From DATFYI01 sp035315125 (lineage in GTDB: Bacteria > Chloroflexota > Anaerolineae > Anaerolineales > Anaerolineaceae): a stretch of 20,665 bases of DNA. Under the pieces are notes generated by a model that searched no databases, was not told the origin of the DNA, and worked only from the letters and a program-made list of their open reading frames with translations. The position numbers and the translations under genes are program-made. The stretch lies in NCBI GenBank assembly GCA_035315125.1, contig DATFYI010000174.1, positions 1 through 20,665 on the forward strand. The letters are read 5' to 3'. This document shows, in pieces, positions 1-6,865 of this stretch (the first letter of the stretch is position 1; every line of letters begins with the position of its first letter).

Positions 1-166
1 TTTTAGCGACAAAACCTTCTTCCGCCAGCTTGTCGAGTGCAAAATAAATTGAACCAAAAGCAATCGAAGTCCAATCGCCCATATGTTTTTCGATGATTTG
101 CTTGATCTCGTATCCATACAGGGGGTGTTCAGCCAGCAACCCCAGGATGACCATTCTTACCGACAT
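1..166 (-). CDS. PadR family transcriptional regulator (partial, N-terminal end)
   Basis: The visible 55 codons begin MSVRMVILGLLAEHPLYGYEIKQ (shown here as MSVRMVILGLL, then AEHPLYGYEIKQ). They continue through GSIYFALDKLAEEGFV, the hallmark of the PadR winged-helix domain: helix 1 with the LYGYEI motif, then the recognition helix with S-I-Y-x-A-L-x-x-L. PadR proteins are usually dimeric cytoplasmic repressors of a neighbouring operon. The ATG at 164-166 is preceded by an AGGAG-type ribosome binding site around 172-176. The rest of the gene, including the C-terminal dimerisation region, lies beyond the left edge. It diverges from the flavodoxin/EFR1 operon, and a palindrome lies between them, so it probably controls that operon and itself. 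The family call is secure; the ligand is unknown. Confidence 0.88.
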   Translation of the reverse strand, partial: MSVRMVILGLLAEHPLYGYEIKQIIEKHMGDWTSIAFGSIYFALDKLAEEGFVAK

Positions 167-189
167 ATCCGCTCCTGGTTTTATATTGT

Positions 190-207
190 ATATTCTAGCT
201 AAAATAT
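190..207. promoter_or_regulatory. Palindromic operator candidate between padR-like gene and flavodoxin gene
   Basis: ATATTCTAGCTAAAATAT is an 18-bp palindrome centred on AGCT. It is self-complementary except for one symmetric pair of positions (6 and 13). It lies 24 bp before the PadR start and upstream of the TATAAT box that probably serves the flavodoxin gene. PadR dimers typically bind AT-rich palindromes of this size, so an autoregulatory operator is the natural inference. No binding evidence is available from sequence alone. Confidence 0.5.
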
Positions 208-234
208 TATGATTTGTCAAGCTTTTCTGATGCA

Positions 235-263
235 GTCATTTCAGCGGTCTGGTGTTGTATAAT
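235..263 (+). promoter_or_regulatory. Candidate promoter for flavodoxin/EFR1 operon
   Basis: A perfect TATAAT lies at 258-263. The sequence 17 bp upstream (GTCATT, 235-240) is only a weak -35 match, which is compatible with a regulated promoter. It would give a 5' leader of about 85 nt before the ATG at 355. The leader is G-rich (277-310) and holds no fold I recognise. Confidence 0.4.
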
Positions 264-354
264 AGAAATAGGCTGTTTGGGCGGGTTTGGGGGTGTGGCA
301 TGCCGGTGTATCTTCATTTTTATAAAGAAGAAAAATAAAGGGAGATGGAAGAAC

Positions 355-843
355 ATGAAAGCCTTGGTGATCTATGATTCGATTTTTGGCAATACCGAGC
401 AAATAGCAAAAGCAATTGGCGGTGCTATTGGCTCTTCCGAAGAGGCAAATGTGTTACGTGTCAATGCTGTGCATCCTGACCAACTACAGGGATTGGAGTT
501 GCTGATCGTTGGCTCGCCGACCCGTGGCTTTAAACCGACCCCCGAGATCACAGATTTTCTCAAGAATATTGCTGACAATAATTTGCAGGGCGTCAAGGCA
601 GCCGCCTTCGATACCCGGCTTGGGAACGATGATATCGGCTCACCCATCGTACGTGCTTTTGTAAAAATCGGTGGTTATGCCGCCAAACCCATCGGCGCCA
701 CGCTTGAGAAAAAAGGGGCCAGCCTGGTGTTGTACCCGGAAGGTTTTTTTGTAAAAGGTTCAGGAGGTCCCCTGAAAGAAGGTGAGCTCGAACGTGCGGC
801 TGCCTGGGCAAGGGAAATTGTTGAAGCCTGTAACTCACATTAA
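355..843 (+). CDS. Flavodoxin family protein
   Basis: A 162-residue single-domain flavodoxin, an FMN-binding electron carrier in the cytoplasm. The N-terminal strand MKALVIYDS runs into the phosphate loop SIFGNTE (residues 9-15), which binds the FMN phosphate. LIVGSPTRGFKPT (around 53-65) is the loop that usually packs against the isoalloxazine ring. I chose the ATG at 355 because the protein then starts exactly at the first beta strand and a GGAGATGG sequence lies about 10 nt upstream. The open frame extends to a TTG at 214, but that extra segment looks non-coding and contains the likely promoter. The gene ends directly against the EFR1 gene, so the two are co-transcribed. PadR is the probable regulator. 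The redox partners are not known. Confidence 0.88.
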   Translation: MKALVIYDSIFGNTEQIAKAIGGAIGSSEEANVLRVNAVHPDQLQGLELLIVGSPTRGFKPTPEITDFLKNIADNNLQGVKAAAFDTRLGNDDIGSPIVRAFVKIGGYAAKPIGATLEKKGASLVLYPEGFFVKGSGGPLKEGELERAAAWAREIVEACNSH

Positions 844-1725
844 ATGGATTCAGAGATATATTATTTTTCAGGTACCGGTAACTCACTGGCTGTAGCGAGA
901 GATATCGCCGGGAAAATAAATGCGCAACTGCTTTCCATCCCGGACCTGATGTCTAAAGAACGTTTTACCACGCAGTCAGATACGCTTGGGATTGTTTTTC
1001 CAGTGTACCAGGGCAATCTGCCCCTGATTGTCTATCGGTTTATTAGTAAATTACATAACCTGGGCAATAAGTATATCTTTGCAGTTTGTACTTTTGGAGA
1101 TAGTCCTGGGATTTCCATGGACTACCTGGTCGAAGCCGTCCAGGCGCGCGAAGGCAAACTTGCCGTAGGGTATGGCGTGCATATGCCTTACAATTACATT
1201 ACCCCAGGCTCCTTTCTTAAAAAATTTTTTACTTCTTTTCGCCTTCGAGAAATCGCTCCGGAAAAACAGCAAGAATTGTTTGCCAATTCGAAGAATAAAG
1301 TTGAAAGTATTTGCGCCTCGATTAATGAGCAAAAAGTGGGCGTGTATGAAACAGATTCAGAAACTCTAAACCGTTTCATCGATTTTATCAACCTGAAAGA
1401 AACACTGGGAAAAACGCTCTGGTTGAGGATAGCCGGTTATCGCAAACCCAGCACGCTTTCTTTTTTGGAAAGCCGCCAACTGATGGACTGTGGTTTCTGG
1501 GCCGATGAAAATTGCAATGGCTGTGGAATTTGCGCCAGGATATGCCCCGTTGAGAACATCCTCATGAACTTCGCTAAACCTGTATGGCAGCAGCGCTGTG
1601 AACAATGTTTTGCTTGCCTGCAATGGTGCCCGAGAGCAGCCCTCCAGTTTGGCAGTAAAACGGTCGGCCAAAAAAGATATCACCATCCGGATATAAGGAT
1701 TTCGGACATGTTGAGGCAGAGTTGA
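844..1725 (+). CDS. EFR1 family flavodoxin/ferredoxin fusion protein
   Basis: A 293-residue protein. Residues 1-160 form a flavodoxin-like domain opening with IYYFSGTGNSLAVARDI, whose SGTGNS is the FMN phosphate loop. The C-terminal part carries two 4Fe-4S clusters of bacterial ferredoxin type: C224-x2-C227-x2-C230-x3-C234-P and C252-x2-C255-x2-C258-x3-C262-P. This layout matches the EFR1 (flavodoxin plus ferredoxin) family, thought to move electrons between flavin and iron-sulfur carriers in anaerobes. No membrane segment is visible. Its ATG follows the flavodoxin stop codon (TAA at 841-843) with no gap, which implies translational coupling. Together the pair forms a compact low-potential electron-transfer unit. 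The physiological donor and acceptor cannot be read from the sequence. Confidence 0.88.
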   Translation: MDSEIYYFSGTGNSLAVARDIAGKINAQLLSIPDLMSKERFTTQSDTLGIVFPVYQGNLPLIVYRFISKLHNLGNKYIFAVCTFGDSPGISMDYLVEAVQAREGKLAVGYGVHMPYNYITPGSFLKKFFTSFRLREIAPEKQQELFANSKNKVESICASINEQKVGVYETDSETLNRFIDFINLKETLGKTLWLRIAGYRKPSTLSFLESRQLMDCGFWADENCNGCGICARICPVENILMNFAKPVWQQRCEQCFACLQWCPRAALQFGSKTVGQKRYHHPDIRISDMLRQS

Positions 1726-1774
1726 ATAGGTTTTGATTCTTTTTTGCCGGAAAGCATAAATTTCAGGGATAACT

Positions 1775-2299
1775 TCAAGGGTTAATGGTCAGGTCCGTAT
1801 AAGCGCTGACCGGGATACCGGTCTTATTCTTATTTTTATAGACCTGTCCGGTAACTACCACACGCACCTTAGCGCTTTGTGAGCTGGTGAGCAGTGGGAT
1901 GCATACGATCGAATAGGTCGTGTTTCCGCCGCCGCTCTTCGGGTATAAAACAATCCCATCCCCGGCATATTGAACGCCATTTTCAACTGGCATCCATAGA
2001 TCAGCACCGGATGAAACCGATTGGTAAATTCTGGCTTGCCAATCCGCCTCAAACCAGATTTGCTGGTCGGATTGATTCTGAACTTGCAAGAAAACATTGG
2101 ATCCGGATTTCAGGTCGTTTTTTTCGGTCGTGTCCAGCGCGAGACTGATGCTATTATTCATGTCCTTGATGGGGTAGAGTTTAGAGAATGGCAGGGGGGA
2201 TTTACTTTGGGGTGGTTCAGGTAGTGCAGCCGGGCTGCAACCCACCATTAAAAAGAAAAGAGTGCTCAGTAGAAAGATGCGAGATTTTTTATAATTCAT
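1775..2299 (-). CDS. Small lipoprotein of unknown function
   Basis: From the ATG at 2297-2299 the product is 174 residues. It starts MNYKKSRIFLLSTLFFLMVGC, a classic lipoprotein signal: positive n-region, hydrophobic core, and lipobox MVG before the Cys. A Pro/Ser-rich linker follows (PAALPEPPQSKSP). The remainder is rich in beta-forming and polar residues (for example VFLQVQNQSDQQIWFEADWQ), resembling an Ig-like or jelly-roll fold exposed outside the membrane. The start is fixed by AGGAG (2307-2311 on the opposite strand) 7 nt upstream. An in-frame ATG at 2320 lacks such a site. Only 24 nt separate it from the MocR-type gene stop, so the two are probably one operon. I do not recognise the family. 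Confidence 0.75.
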   Translation of the reverse strand: MNYKKSRIFLLSTLFFLMVGCSPAALPEPPQSKSPLPFSKLYPIKDMNNSISLALDTTEKNDLKSGSNVFLQVQNQSDQQIWFEADWQARIYQSVSSGADLWMPVENGVQYAGDGIVLYPKSGGGNTTYSIVCIPLLTSSQSAKVRVVVTGQVYKNKNKTGIPVSAYTDLTINP

Positions 2300-2323
2300 T
2301 GGATTGCTCCTGCTTGACATTTT

Positions 2324-3748
2324 TTATGTACCAGCTAGGCTGGCCACGATCTGACCAAGACGTTTGAGGGCCGGCTCGCTCTTTTCAGACCAGTAGGCCG
2401 CATTCAAGCGGATAAAATTATAATAGCGTGAGGTGGCTGAGAACAGGTAACCGGGGGCCAGGGTGATGCCGGATGCAAGGGCCAGCTTGTACAAATTTAG
2501 CGAGTCGACTTTCTCATCAAGCTGCACCCATAACACAAACCCACCGCTTGGATCGGTCACACGCGTGTTTTTGGGAAAATTTTGCACGATGGCCTGCGCC
2601 ATGGCCGCCACTCTATGGGCATACGCCCGGCGGATGCTGCGTAAATGGTGTTCATAATGACCGCTGGCCAGAAACTCAGCTACCACCAGTTGTGGTAGGA
2701 TAGGTGAGCCGATATTGATCGCCATTTTCAACTGTTCAATTTTTGGCTTGAAACGTCCGGCTGCGATCCATCCAAGGCGGTAGCCCGGCGAGATGTCTTT
2801 GGAAAAAGAAGAACACAATAAGACCAGACCCCTTTGGTCGTAAGCTTTGGCGACACTCGGGCGCTGCTGGGTGAAATACAACTCGCCAAAGATGTCGTTT
2901 TCAATCAGTGGGATCTCGTGGGCAGCCAATAATGCCACCAGCTCTTTTTTATTCTCATCTGGCATGCAGCTTCCCAATGGGTTGTTGAAATTTGAGATCA
3001 CAAGGCAGGCTCGCACCGGGTGATTTTCAACGGCAAATCGCAGGGCGTCCAGGCTGATGCCGGTACGTGGGTGAGTGGGGATTTCAAGCGCCCGCAAGCC
3101 TTGGGCTTCGAGAGCCTGCAGTATACCAAAATAAGTGGGGCTTTCAATTGCCACCAGATCGCCCGGTTTGCAAATGGCTTGCAGACCGATGTAAACTGCT
3201 TCGGAGCAGCCGGAAGTGATGATGATATCCTCCGGGTTCAGATTTAAGCCGCTTGGGAAGGATCGCTGAGCAACCTGCAAGCGCAGCTCGATACAGCCTT
3301 CTGTCTCGCCGACGGTGTTCTCGCGGGAGTTGCCAGAGCGGATAAGCGAGAGCATGATCTGTCTCAAACGATTATTTGGCAGCAGTTCGGGAGCGGCAAT
3401 CCCTGCTCCAAATTGGACCAACTCCGGGCGGTGTGTATCACGCAGCACCATTAAGGTCAGCTCGCTACCGCTCACCTGTGTTGGGTCTGGGGCCGGTGAC
3501 GAGATTTCCGGTTCAGTATCCAGTTTGGCTTGCAGGGTAACGAAATAGCCTGATTGCGGCCTGGATTTGACGATGCCCTGGTCTTCCAGCAGATGATAGG
3601 CTTGCAAAACGGTGGTAATGGATAGGCTGCGCTGGCTGCTTAACTCCCGCACCGATGGAAGCCTTTCGCCTGGGCGAAAAGTGCCCAGTTCTATCTGCCG
3701 CTCCAAATCATTGGCAAGTTTCTCATAAAGAGGAATTTTGACGGGCAT
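2324..3748 (-). CDS. MocR/GntR-type regulator with aminotransferase domain
   Basis: The 474-residue product has an N-terminal GntR winged helix (residues 3-70; PLYEKLANDLERQI, GERLPSVRELS, SGYFV), then a PLP-dependent fold type I aminotransferase-like domain (about 105-470). Recognisable PLP residues are N256 in SNFNNPLG, D285 in ENDIFGEL and the Schiff-base lysine K317 in SSFSKDISPGYRLGW. MocR proteins use bound PLP or a PLP-amino acid adduct to control vitamin B6, GABA, taurine or envelope-related genes. An earlier in-frame ATG at 3838 would add 30 residues. I prefer 3748 because homology-like sequence begins there and GGAGA lies 9 nt upstream. Transcription continues into the lipoprotein gene, and the gene diverges from the DUF2917 gene. 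The effector is unknown. Confidence 0.88.
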   Translation of the reverse strand: MPVKIPLYEKLANDLERQIELGTFRPGERLPSVRELSSQRSLSITTVLQAYHLLEDQGIVKSRPQSGYFVTLQAKLDTEPEISSPAPDPTQVSGSELTLMVLRDTHRPELVQFGAGIAAPELLPNNRLRQIMLSLIRSGNSRENTVGETEGCIELRLQVAQRSFPSGLNLNPEDIIITSGCSEAVYIGLQAICKPGDLVAIESPTYFGILQALEAQGLRALEIPTHPRTGISLDALRFAVENHPVRACLVISNFNNPLGSCMPDENKKELVALLAAHEIPLIENDIFGELYFTQQRPSVAKAYDQRGLVLLCSSFSKDISPGYRLGWIAAGRFKPKIEQLKMAINIGSPILPQLVVAEFLASGHYEHHLRSIRRAYAHRVAAMAQAIVQNFPKNTRVTDPSGGFVLWVQLDEKVDSLNLYKLALASGITLAPGYLFSATSRYYNFIRLNAAYWSEKSEPALKRLGQIVASLAGT

Positions 3749-3779
3749 ACCTGCAGGTCTCCAGGTATATCGATTGGAC

Positions 3780-3795
3780 TGTATTTTAGTATACA
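3780..3795 (-). promoter_or_regulatory. Candidate promoter/operator for MocR-type gene
   Basis: Read on the minus strand, TATACT (3788-3793) is a reasonable -10 box 40 bp before the MocR start. It sits inside an interrupted palindrome, TGTAT (3780-3784) and ATACA (3791-3795). A convincing -35 is not visible. An autoregulatory site is possible but speculative. Confidence 0.3.
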
Positions 3796-3869
3796 ATAAA
3801 CCCGCAAAAAAAGCAGAACAGTTCCAAAAAGTGCCCAACTGTTATGGATTATATTGGTATCGCCTGCAT

Positions 3870-3898
3870 CTGTTATTATTGAGAGGTATGTTTATAAT
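3870..3898 (+). promoter_or_regulatory. Candidate promoter for DUF2917 gene
   Basis: TATAAT at 3893-3898 lies 45 bp before the ATG. CTGTTA at 3870-3875 is 17 bp upstream and a weak -35. It faces away from the MocR promoter, so one MocR dimer bound between them could regulate both. Confidence 0.4.
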
Positions 3899-3943
3899 TA
3901 AGACTGTAAAAGGATGATTTAGTCTGATTTGAGGAGGAATATC

Positions 3944-4228
3944 ATGGACATGGTTTTGAAACCTTATAATAGCGATCTTGAGATCGATGGGGATGCTGCA
4001 AAGAACGCGACACGTTTTACTATACGCGAAGGCGGGCTGGTGCGGATGGATGGAGACTTACGGCAGGCGGATATCGAGTGCTTGAATGGCGCCATTTGGG
4101 TAACACAGCCGAACGATGACTGTGATTACTTACTCACGGCAGGTAAGCATTTCCAAATTGGTCATAAAGGCGTCGTATTGGTGCAGGGCTTGCCAGTGGG
4201 CAAATTCCAAATCAATAAAAACAACTGA
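3944..4228 (+). CDS. DUF2917 domain-containing protein
   Basis: A 94-residue soluble protein. The core IECLNGAIWVTQPNDDCDYLLTAGKHF followed by GVVLVQGLPVG (residues about 45-88) fits the small beta-rich DUF2917 family: a C/L-x-x-G-x-x-W-V-T strand, a D-Y-x-L-x-A-G-E-like turn, then a strand ending in VxxL. The fold is probably cupin-like or a short beta-roll; function is unknown. The ATG at 3944 has an excellent GAGGAGG (3931-3937) 6 nt upstream. A TTG 15 nt earlier is in frame but overlaps that site. It is a single-gene unit closed by a terminator, divergent from the MocR-type gene. Confidence 0.72.
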   Translation: MDMVLKPYNSDLEIDGDAAKNATRFTIREGGLVRMDGDLRQADIECLNGAIWVTQPNDDCDYLLTAGKHFQIGHKGVVLVQGLPVGKFQINKNN

Positions 4229-4248
4229 TCGCAGTAATAAAATACCAG

Positions 4249-4291
4249 AGCAGGCCTTCTTTTTCCCTGGTGGATAAATAGGCCTGCTTTT
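4249..4291 (+). terminator. Rho-independent terminator after DUF2917 gene
   Basis: The arms AGCAGGCCT (4249-4257) and AGGCCTGCT (4280-4288) are a perfect 9-bp inverted repeat. A 22-nt loop separates them and a short T-run (4288-4291) follows. It lies 20 bp past the DUF2917 stop and before the sugar-cassette promoter, so it insulates the two units. Confidence 0.7.
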
Positions 4292-4324
4292 GATTTAAAT
4301 AGCATGCAATTCAAAAATTTATTG

Positions 4325-4362
4325 TATACTTGCACTTGTGTCGTGCGGGAGATCCCGAGCGA
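4325..4362 (+). promoter_or_regulatory. Candidate promoter and operator/leader hairpin of the sugar cassette
   Basis: TATACT (4325-4330) is a plausible -10 box. About 10 bp downstream is an imperfect inverted repeat: TCG (4341-4343) with CGA (4360-4362), and CGGG (4346-4349) with CCCG (4354-4357) around the centre AGAT. The position, just after the expected transcription start, suits a repressor operator; it could also fold in the leader RNA. No regulator gene for this cassette is in the window. Confidence 0.35.
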
Positions 4363-4400
4363 ATCCGGGCGGCATTAAACTAAATGGAGGTGGATGCAGC

Positions 4401-5243
4401 ATGGCGGTATCACACTGGCAAATCGGTTCATCTTTACGGATGAGCCACCTGTTTGATGATGTTTCTGGTAAAAGCGTGGTTATTGCAATGGATCATGGCT
4501 CTCAAGGAGTGTTTCCGGGTCTAGAAAACCCTGCCAAAGTATTGGCCAGTATTCTGGCCGGTAAACCTGATGCCGTTCTGGTTGCCCCTGGCATAGCCCG
4601 TATGTTTCAGAGTTGTCTGGCAGGTCGCAATGCCCCGGCACTGATTATCACAATTGATTATGTAATGTTTACAACCATTCCAACCCGGCCACAACCGGAT
4701 GAAGCTCTGGGTATGATGAGCACGGTCGAAGATGCCATCCGGATGGGAGCAGATGCAGTCAAGATTGCTATGACGTTTGGTCGGAAAGACGCCCTCATGC
4801 AGGCACGCAATCTTGATATGATCAGTCAGGTGGCTGATAAATGCCACCAATGGGGCATGCCGCTGATGATCGAGCCGACCACCTGGGGAAAAGGATTTGA
4901 GCCCCAGGATACCCGCAATGCCCAGATTTTGGCTAATATTGCCCGAATGGCCTTTGAGTTTGGGGCTGATATTGTCAAGATTGATTACCCAGACAAGGCG
5001 GCAGATTTTAGCCAGATTTCAGCAGTTTGCCCAGTGCCTATCATGGTGTTGGGAGGCAGCAAAAAGCCCGATCAACGCGCCATGCTGGATGAAATTTTGA
5101 CAGTGACAAAGTTGGGTGGATCAGGCGTAGTCATCGGGCGCAACGTATGGCAGTGGCCAGACCCGGCCGGTATGGTACGCGCCCTTCGGCAGGTTGTTCA
5201 CAACGGCGACCTGGAAGCGGCCATGCAAGAATTGAAGAAGTAA
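4401..5243 (+). CDS. Class I aldolase, DeoC/LacD family (DhnA/LsrF-like)
   Basis: A 280-residue TIM-barrel enzyme. Family features include MDHGSQG (D31-H32-G33) near the N-terminus, the Schiff-base lysine K193 in IVKIDYP, and C-terminal phosphate-binding segments VPIMVLGGSK (G218-G219) and SGVVIGRNVWQ (G246-R247). Overall it reads most like LsrF/DhnA proteins, which cleave or thiolyse phosphorylated ketoses, with fructose-bisphosphate-type aldolase as an alternative. The ATG at 4401 follows GGAGGTGG (4386-4393). An upstream in-frame start at 4338 would cover the hairpin and lacks a Shine-Dalgarno. As first gene of the cassette it probably cleaves the product of the two kinases to triose-type phosphates. 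The exact substrate is not known. Confidence 0.82.
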   Translation: MAVSHWQIGSSLRMSHLFDDVSGKSVVIAMDHGSQGVFPGLENPAKVLASILAGKPDAVLVAPGIARMFQSCLAGRNAPALIITIDYVMFTTIPTRPQPDEALGMMSTVEDAIRMGADAVKIAMTFGRKDALMQARNLDMISQVADKCHQWGMPLMIEPTTWGKGFEPQDTRNAQILANIARMAFEFGADIVKIDYPDKAADFSQISAVCPVPIMVLGGSKKPDQRAMLDEILTVTKLGGSGVVIGRNVWQWPDPAGMVRALRQVVHNGDLEAAMQELKK

Positions 5244-5313
5244 AACGCAATATGCCCGTCTGGCTCTGGGTGTCGATGCAGGGATAGTCAACTTAATTAA
5301 AGGCAGGTGAGCT

Positions 5314-6843
5314 ATGAGTGCCTTACTTGGATTAGATATTGGGACGACCACGATCAAAGCATTGTTATATGATACGGAGGCCGGACACCTGCTATCCATG
5401 GCTGCGCGACCGACACCGGTGGAGCATCCTGCTCCAACCTGGAGCCAACATGATCCGGAGAGCTTATGGCAAACAGTTTTGGCCGTTCTGCGCGAGGCCA
5501 GCATTGGACAATCGCCTATTGATGGCCTGGCAGTCACCGGTTTTGCAGAAGCCGGTTTGCCATTGGACAAATCAGGCCAGCCACTCTATCCGATTATTAG
5601 CTGGTATGACCGGCGTACCGAAGCGCAAGCTGACTGGTGGGAGCAAAAAATCCCGCTTGTCCAGTTGCATGCCATCACCGGTCAACGGGTTAGCCCTTCA
5701 TTTGGGGTAAATAAGTGGATGTGGATTCGGGAAAACCAGCCAGGTCTGGAAAAACAACTGGACTGCTGGCTCTCGGTTGAAGATTATATTCTTTACAAAT
5801 TAACCGGTGAGAAAGCCACAGATTTTACGCTAGGCTCGCGCACATTGCTGTTTGACCAGCGGGATATGGATTGGTCCAGCCGCATGTTGGATCTGGCGGG
5901 AATTGAAAAATCTCAGATGCCGCGTTTGCAACCCAGCGGCACGATGATGGGAAAGATCACTGCTGAAGCGGCAAATGAGACCGGTCTGCCTGTGGGTATG
6001 CCTTGTATATTGGGTGGACATGATCACCTGGTAGCTGCCCTGGCAGCTGGAGCTTATCGTCCGGGGGTTATCATTGATTCGAGCGGCACGGCCGAAGCTG
6101 TTTTGATGGTATTGGATACTTTCCACACGGGCGTCAGAATTTCTAAGCGAGGGTACGCAGCATACGCGCACGTGGTCAAGGACCAATATGTACTTAAAGC
6201 CGGTCTGAAAGCAGCCGGAGGTGGAATTGAATGGCTGGCCAGCCAATTGGCAGGTCCAGGAGCTGATCTATCCGATTTACCCTACGACTTGCTGGCATTA
6301 GAAGCGTTAAGAGGAGTTGGGCGGCAGGTAGGGCCGGTCTGGCTGCCGCATCTGAATGGCTCCGGTACTCCGGAGAGTGATCGTTATAGCCGGGCTGCCC
6401 TGGTTGGGGTACAGATCGAGCACGAGCGCGGCGACCTGTTCCGCGCTTTTTTGGAAAGTTTAGCTTGCTGGCTCAGACATAATATTGAAGAAATGGAAAC
6501 CTTAACCGGTCAGAAGGTCGAGAAAGTGATCCACCTGGGCGGCACTTCGCGCATACGTTTGCTGGTCAAGCTAAAGGCCAATCTGCTAAAAATGCCGATA
6601 TCAGTACCAACGGTTCCGGAGGCGGCGGCGACCGGCGCGGCATTGTTAGCCGGTTTGGGTCTGGGTATATTTTCAACACAGGCTGAAGCGGTTGCTTCGC
6701 TGAGTTTTGAGAATATTCTGGTTGAGCCGGATATAAGTCTGACCGGTTGGTATGACCGTATTTATAAACAACTTTATTTACCGCTCTACCCGGCACTATA
6801 TGATTTGAATATCGTAATGACAGAGCTGGCAACTGATTTATAA
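5314..6843 (+). CDS. FGGY family carbohydrate kinase
   Basis: A 509-residue two-domain ATP-dependent sugar kinase of normal family length. The N-terminal phosphate-1 motif is LLGLDIGTTTIKALLYD (residues 4-20). WSQHDPESLW (43-52) and YDRRTEAQ follow. GGHDHLVAALAAG (234-246) contains the catalytic base D237, then comes the phosphate-2/adenosine segment DSSGTAEA (255-262). HLGGTSRIRLLVKLKANLL and AATGAALLAGLGLG form the C-terminal ATP site. The GGHDH variant differs from the usual GxxD of xylulokinases and glycerol kinases and hints at a separate subfamily. A 70-nt gap separates it from the aldolase, and AGGCAGGTGA gives the ribosome binding site. It would make the first phosphorylation of a sugar or polyol; identity is unresolved. 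Confidence 0.87.
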   Translation: MSALLGLDIGTTTIKALLYDTEAGHLLSMAARPTPVEHPAPTWSQHDPESLWQTVLAVLREASIGQSPIDGLAVTGFAEAGLPLDKSGQPLYPIISWYDRRTEAQADWWEQKIPLVQLHAITGQRVSPSFGVNKWMWIRENQPGLEKQLDCWLSVEDYILYKLTGEKATDFTLGSRTLLFDQRDMDWSSRMLDLAGIEKSQMPRLQPSGTMMGKITAEAANETGLPVGMPCILGGHDHLVAALAAGAYRPGVIIDSSGTAEAVLMVLDTFHTGVRISKRGYAAYAHVVKDQYVLKAGLKAAGGGIEWLASQLAGPGADLSDLPYDLLALEALRGVGRQVGPVWLPHLNGSGTPESDRYSRAALVGVQIEHERGDLFRAFLESLACWLRHNIEEMETLTGQKVEKVIHLGGTSRIRLLVKLKANLLKMPISVPTVPEAAATGAALLAGLGLGIFSTQAEAVASLSFENILVEPDISLTGWYDRIYKQLYLPLYPALYDLNIVMTELATDL

Positions 6844-6865
6844 TAAATGGGGAAGGGATTTAAAC

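Noticed and set aside
214..354. In-frame N-terminal extension of the flavodoxin from a TTG codon
   Set aside because: The extension overlaps the likely promoter, has no ribosome binding site and adds sequence before the first strand of a normally compact fold. The ATG at 355 is preferred.
1724..1745. GAAT/ATTC stem followed by six T residues after the EFR1 gene
   Set aside because: Only a 4-bp AT-rich stem, too weak to call a terminator.
3749..3838. 30-residue N-terminal extension of the MocR-type regulator
   Set aside because: It covers the probable promoter. The GntR domain starts right after the internal ATG at 3748, which has a GGAGA site.
4338..4400. 21-residue N-terminal extension of the aldolase
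   Set aside because: It lies over the hairpin and leader and lacks a Shine-Dalgarno. The ATG at 4401 follows GGAGGTGG.
5251..5286. Tiny ATG-initiated peptide between aldolase and FGGY genes
   Set aside because: About 11 codons with no ribosome binding site.
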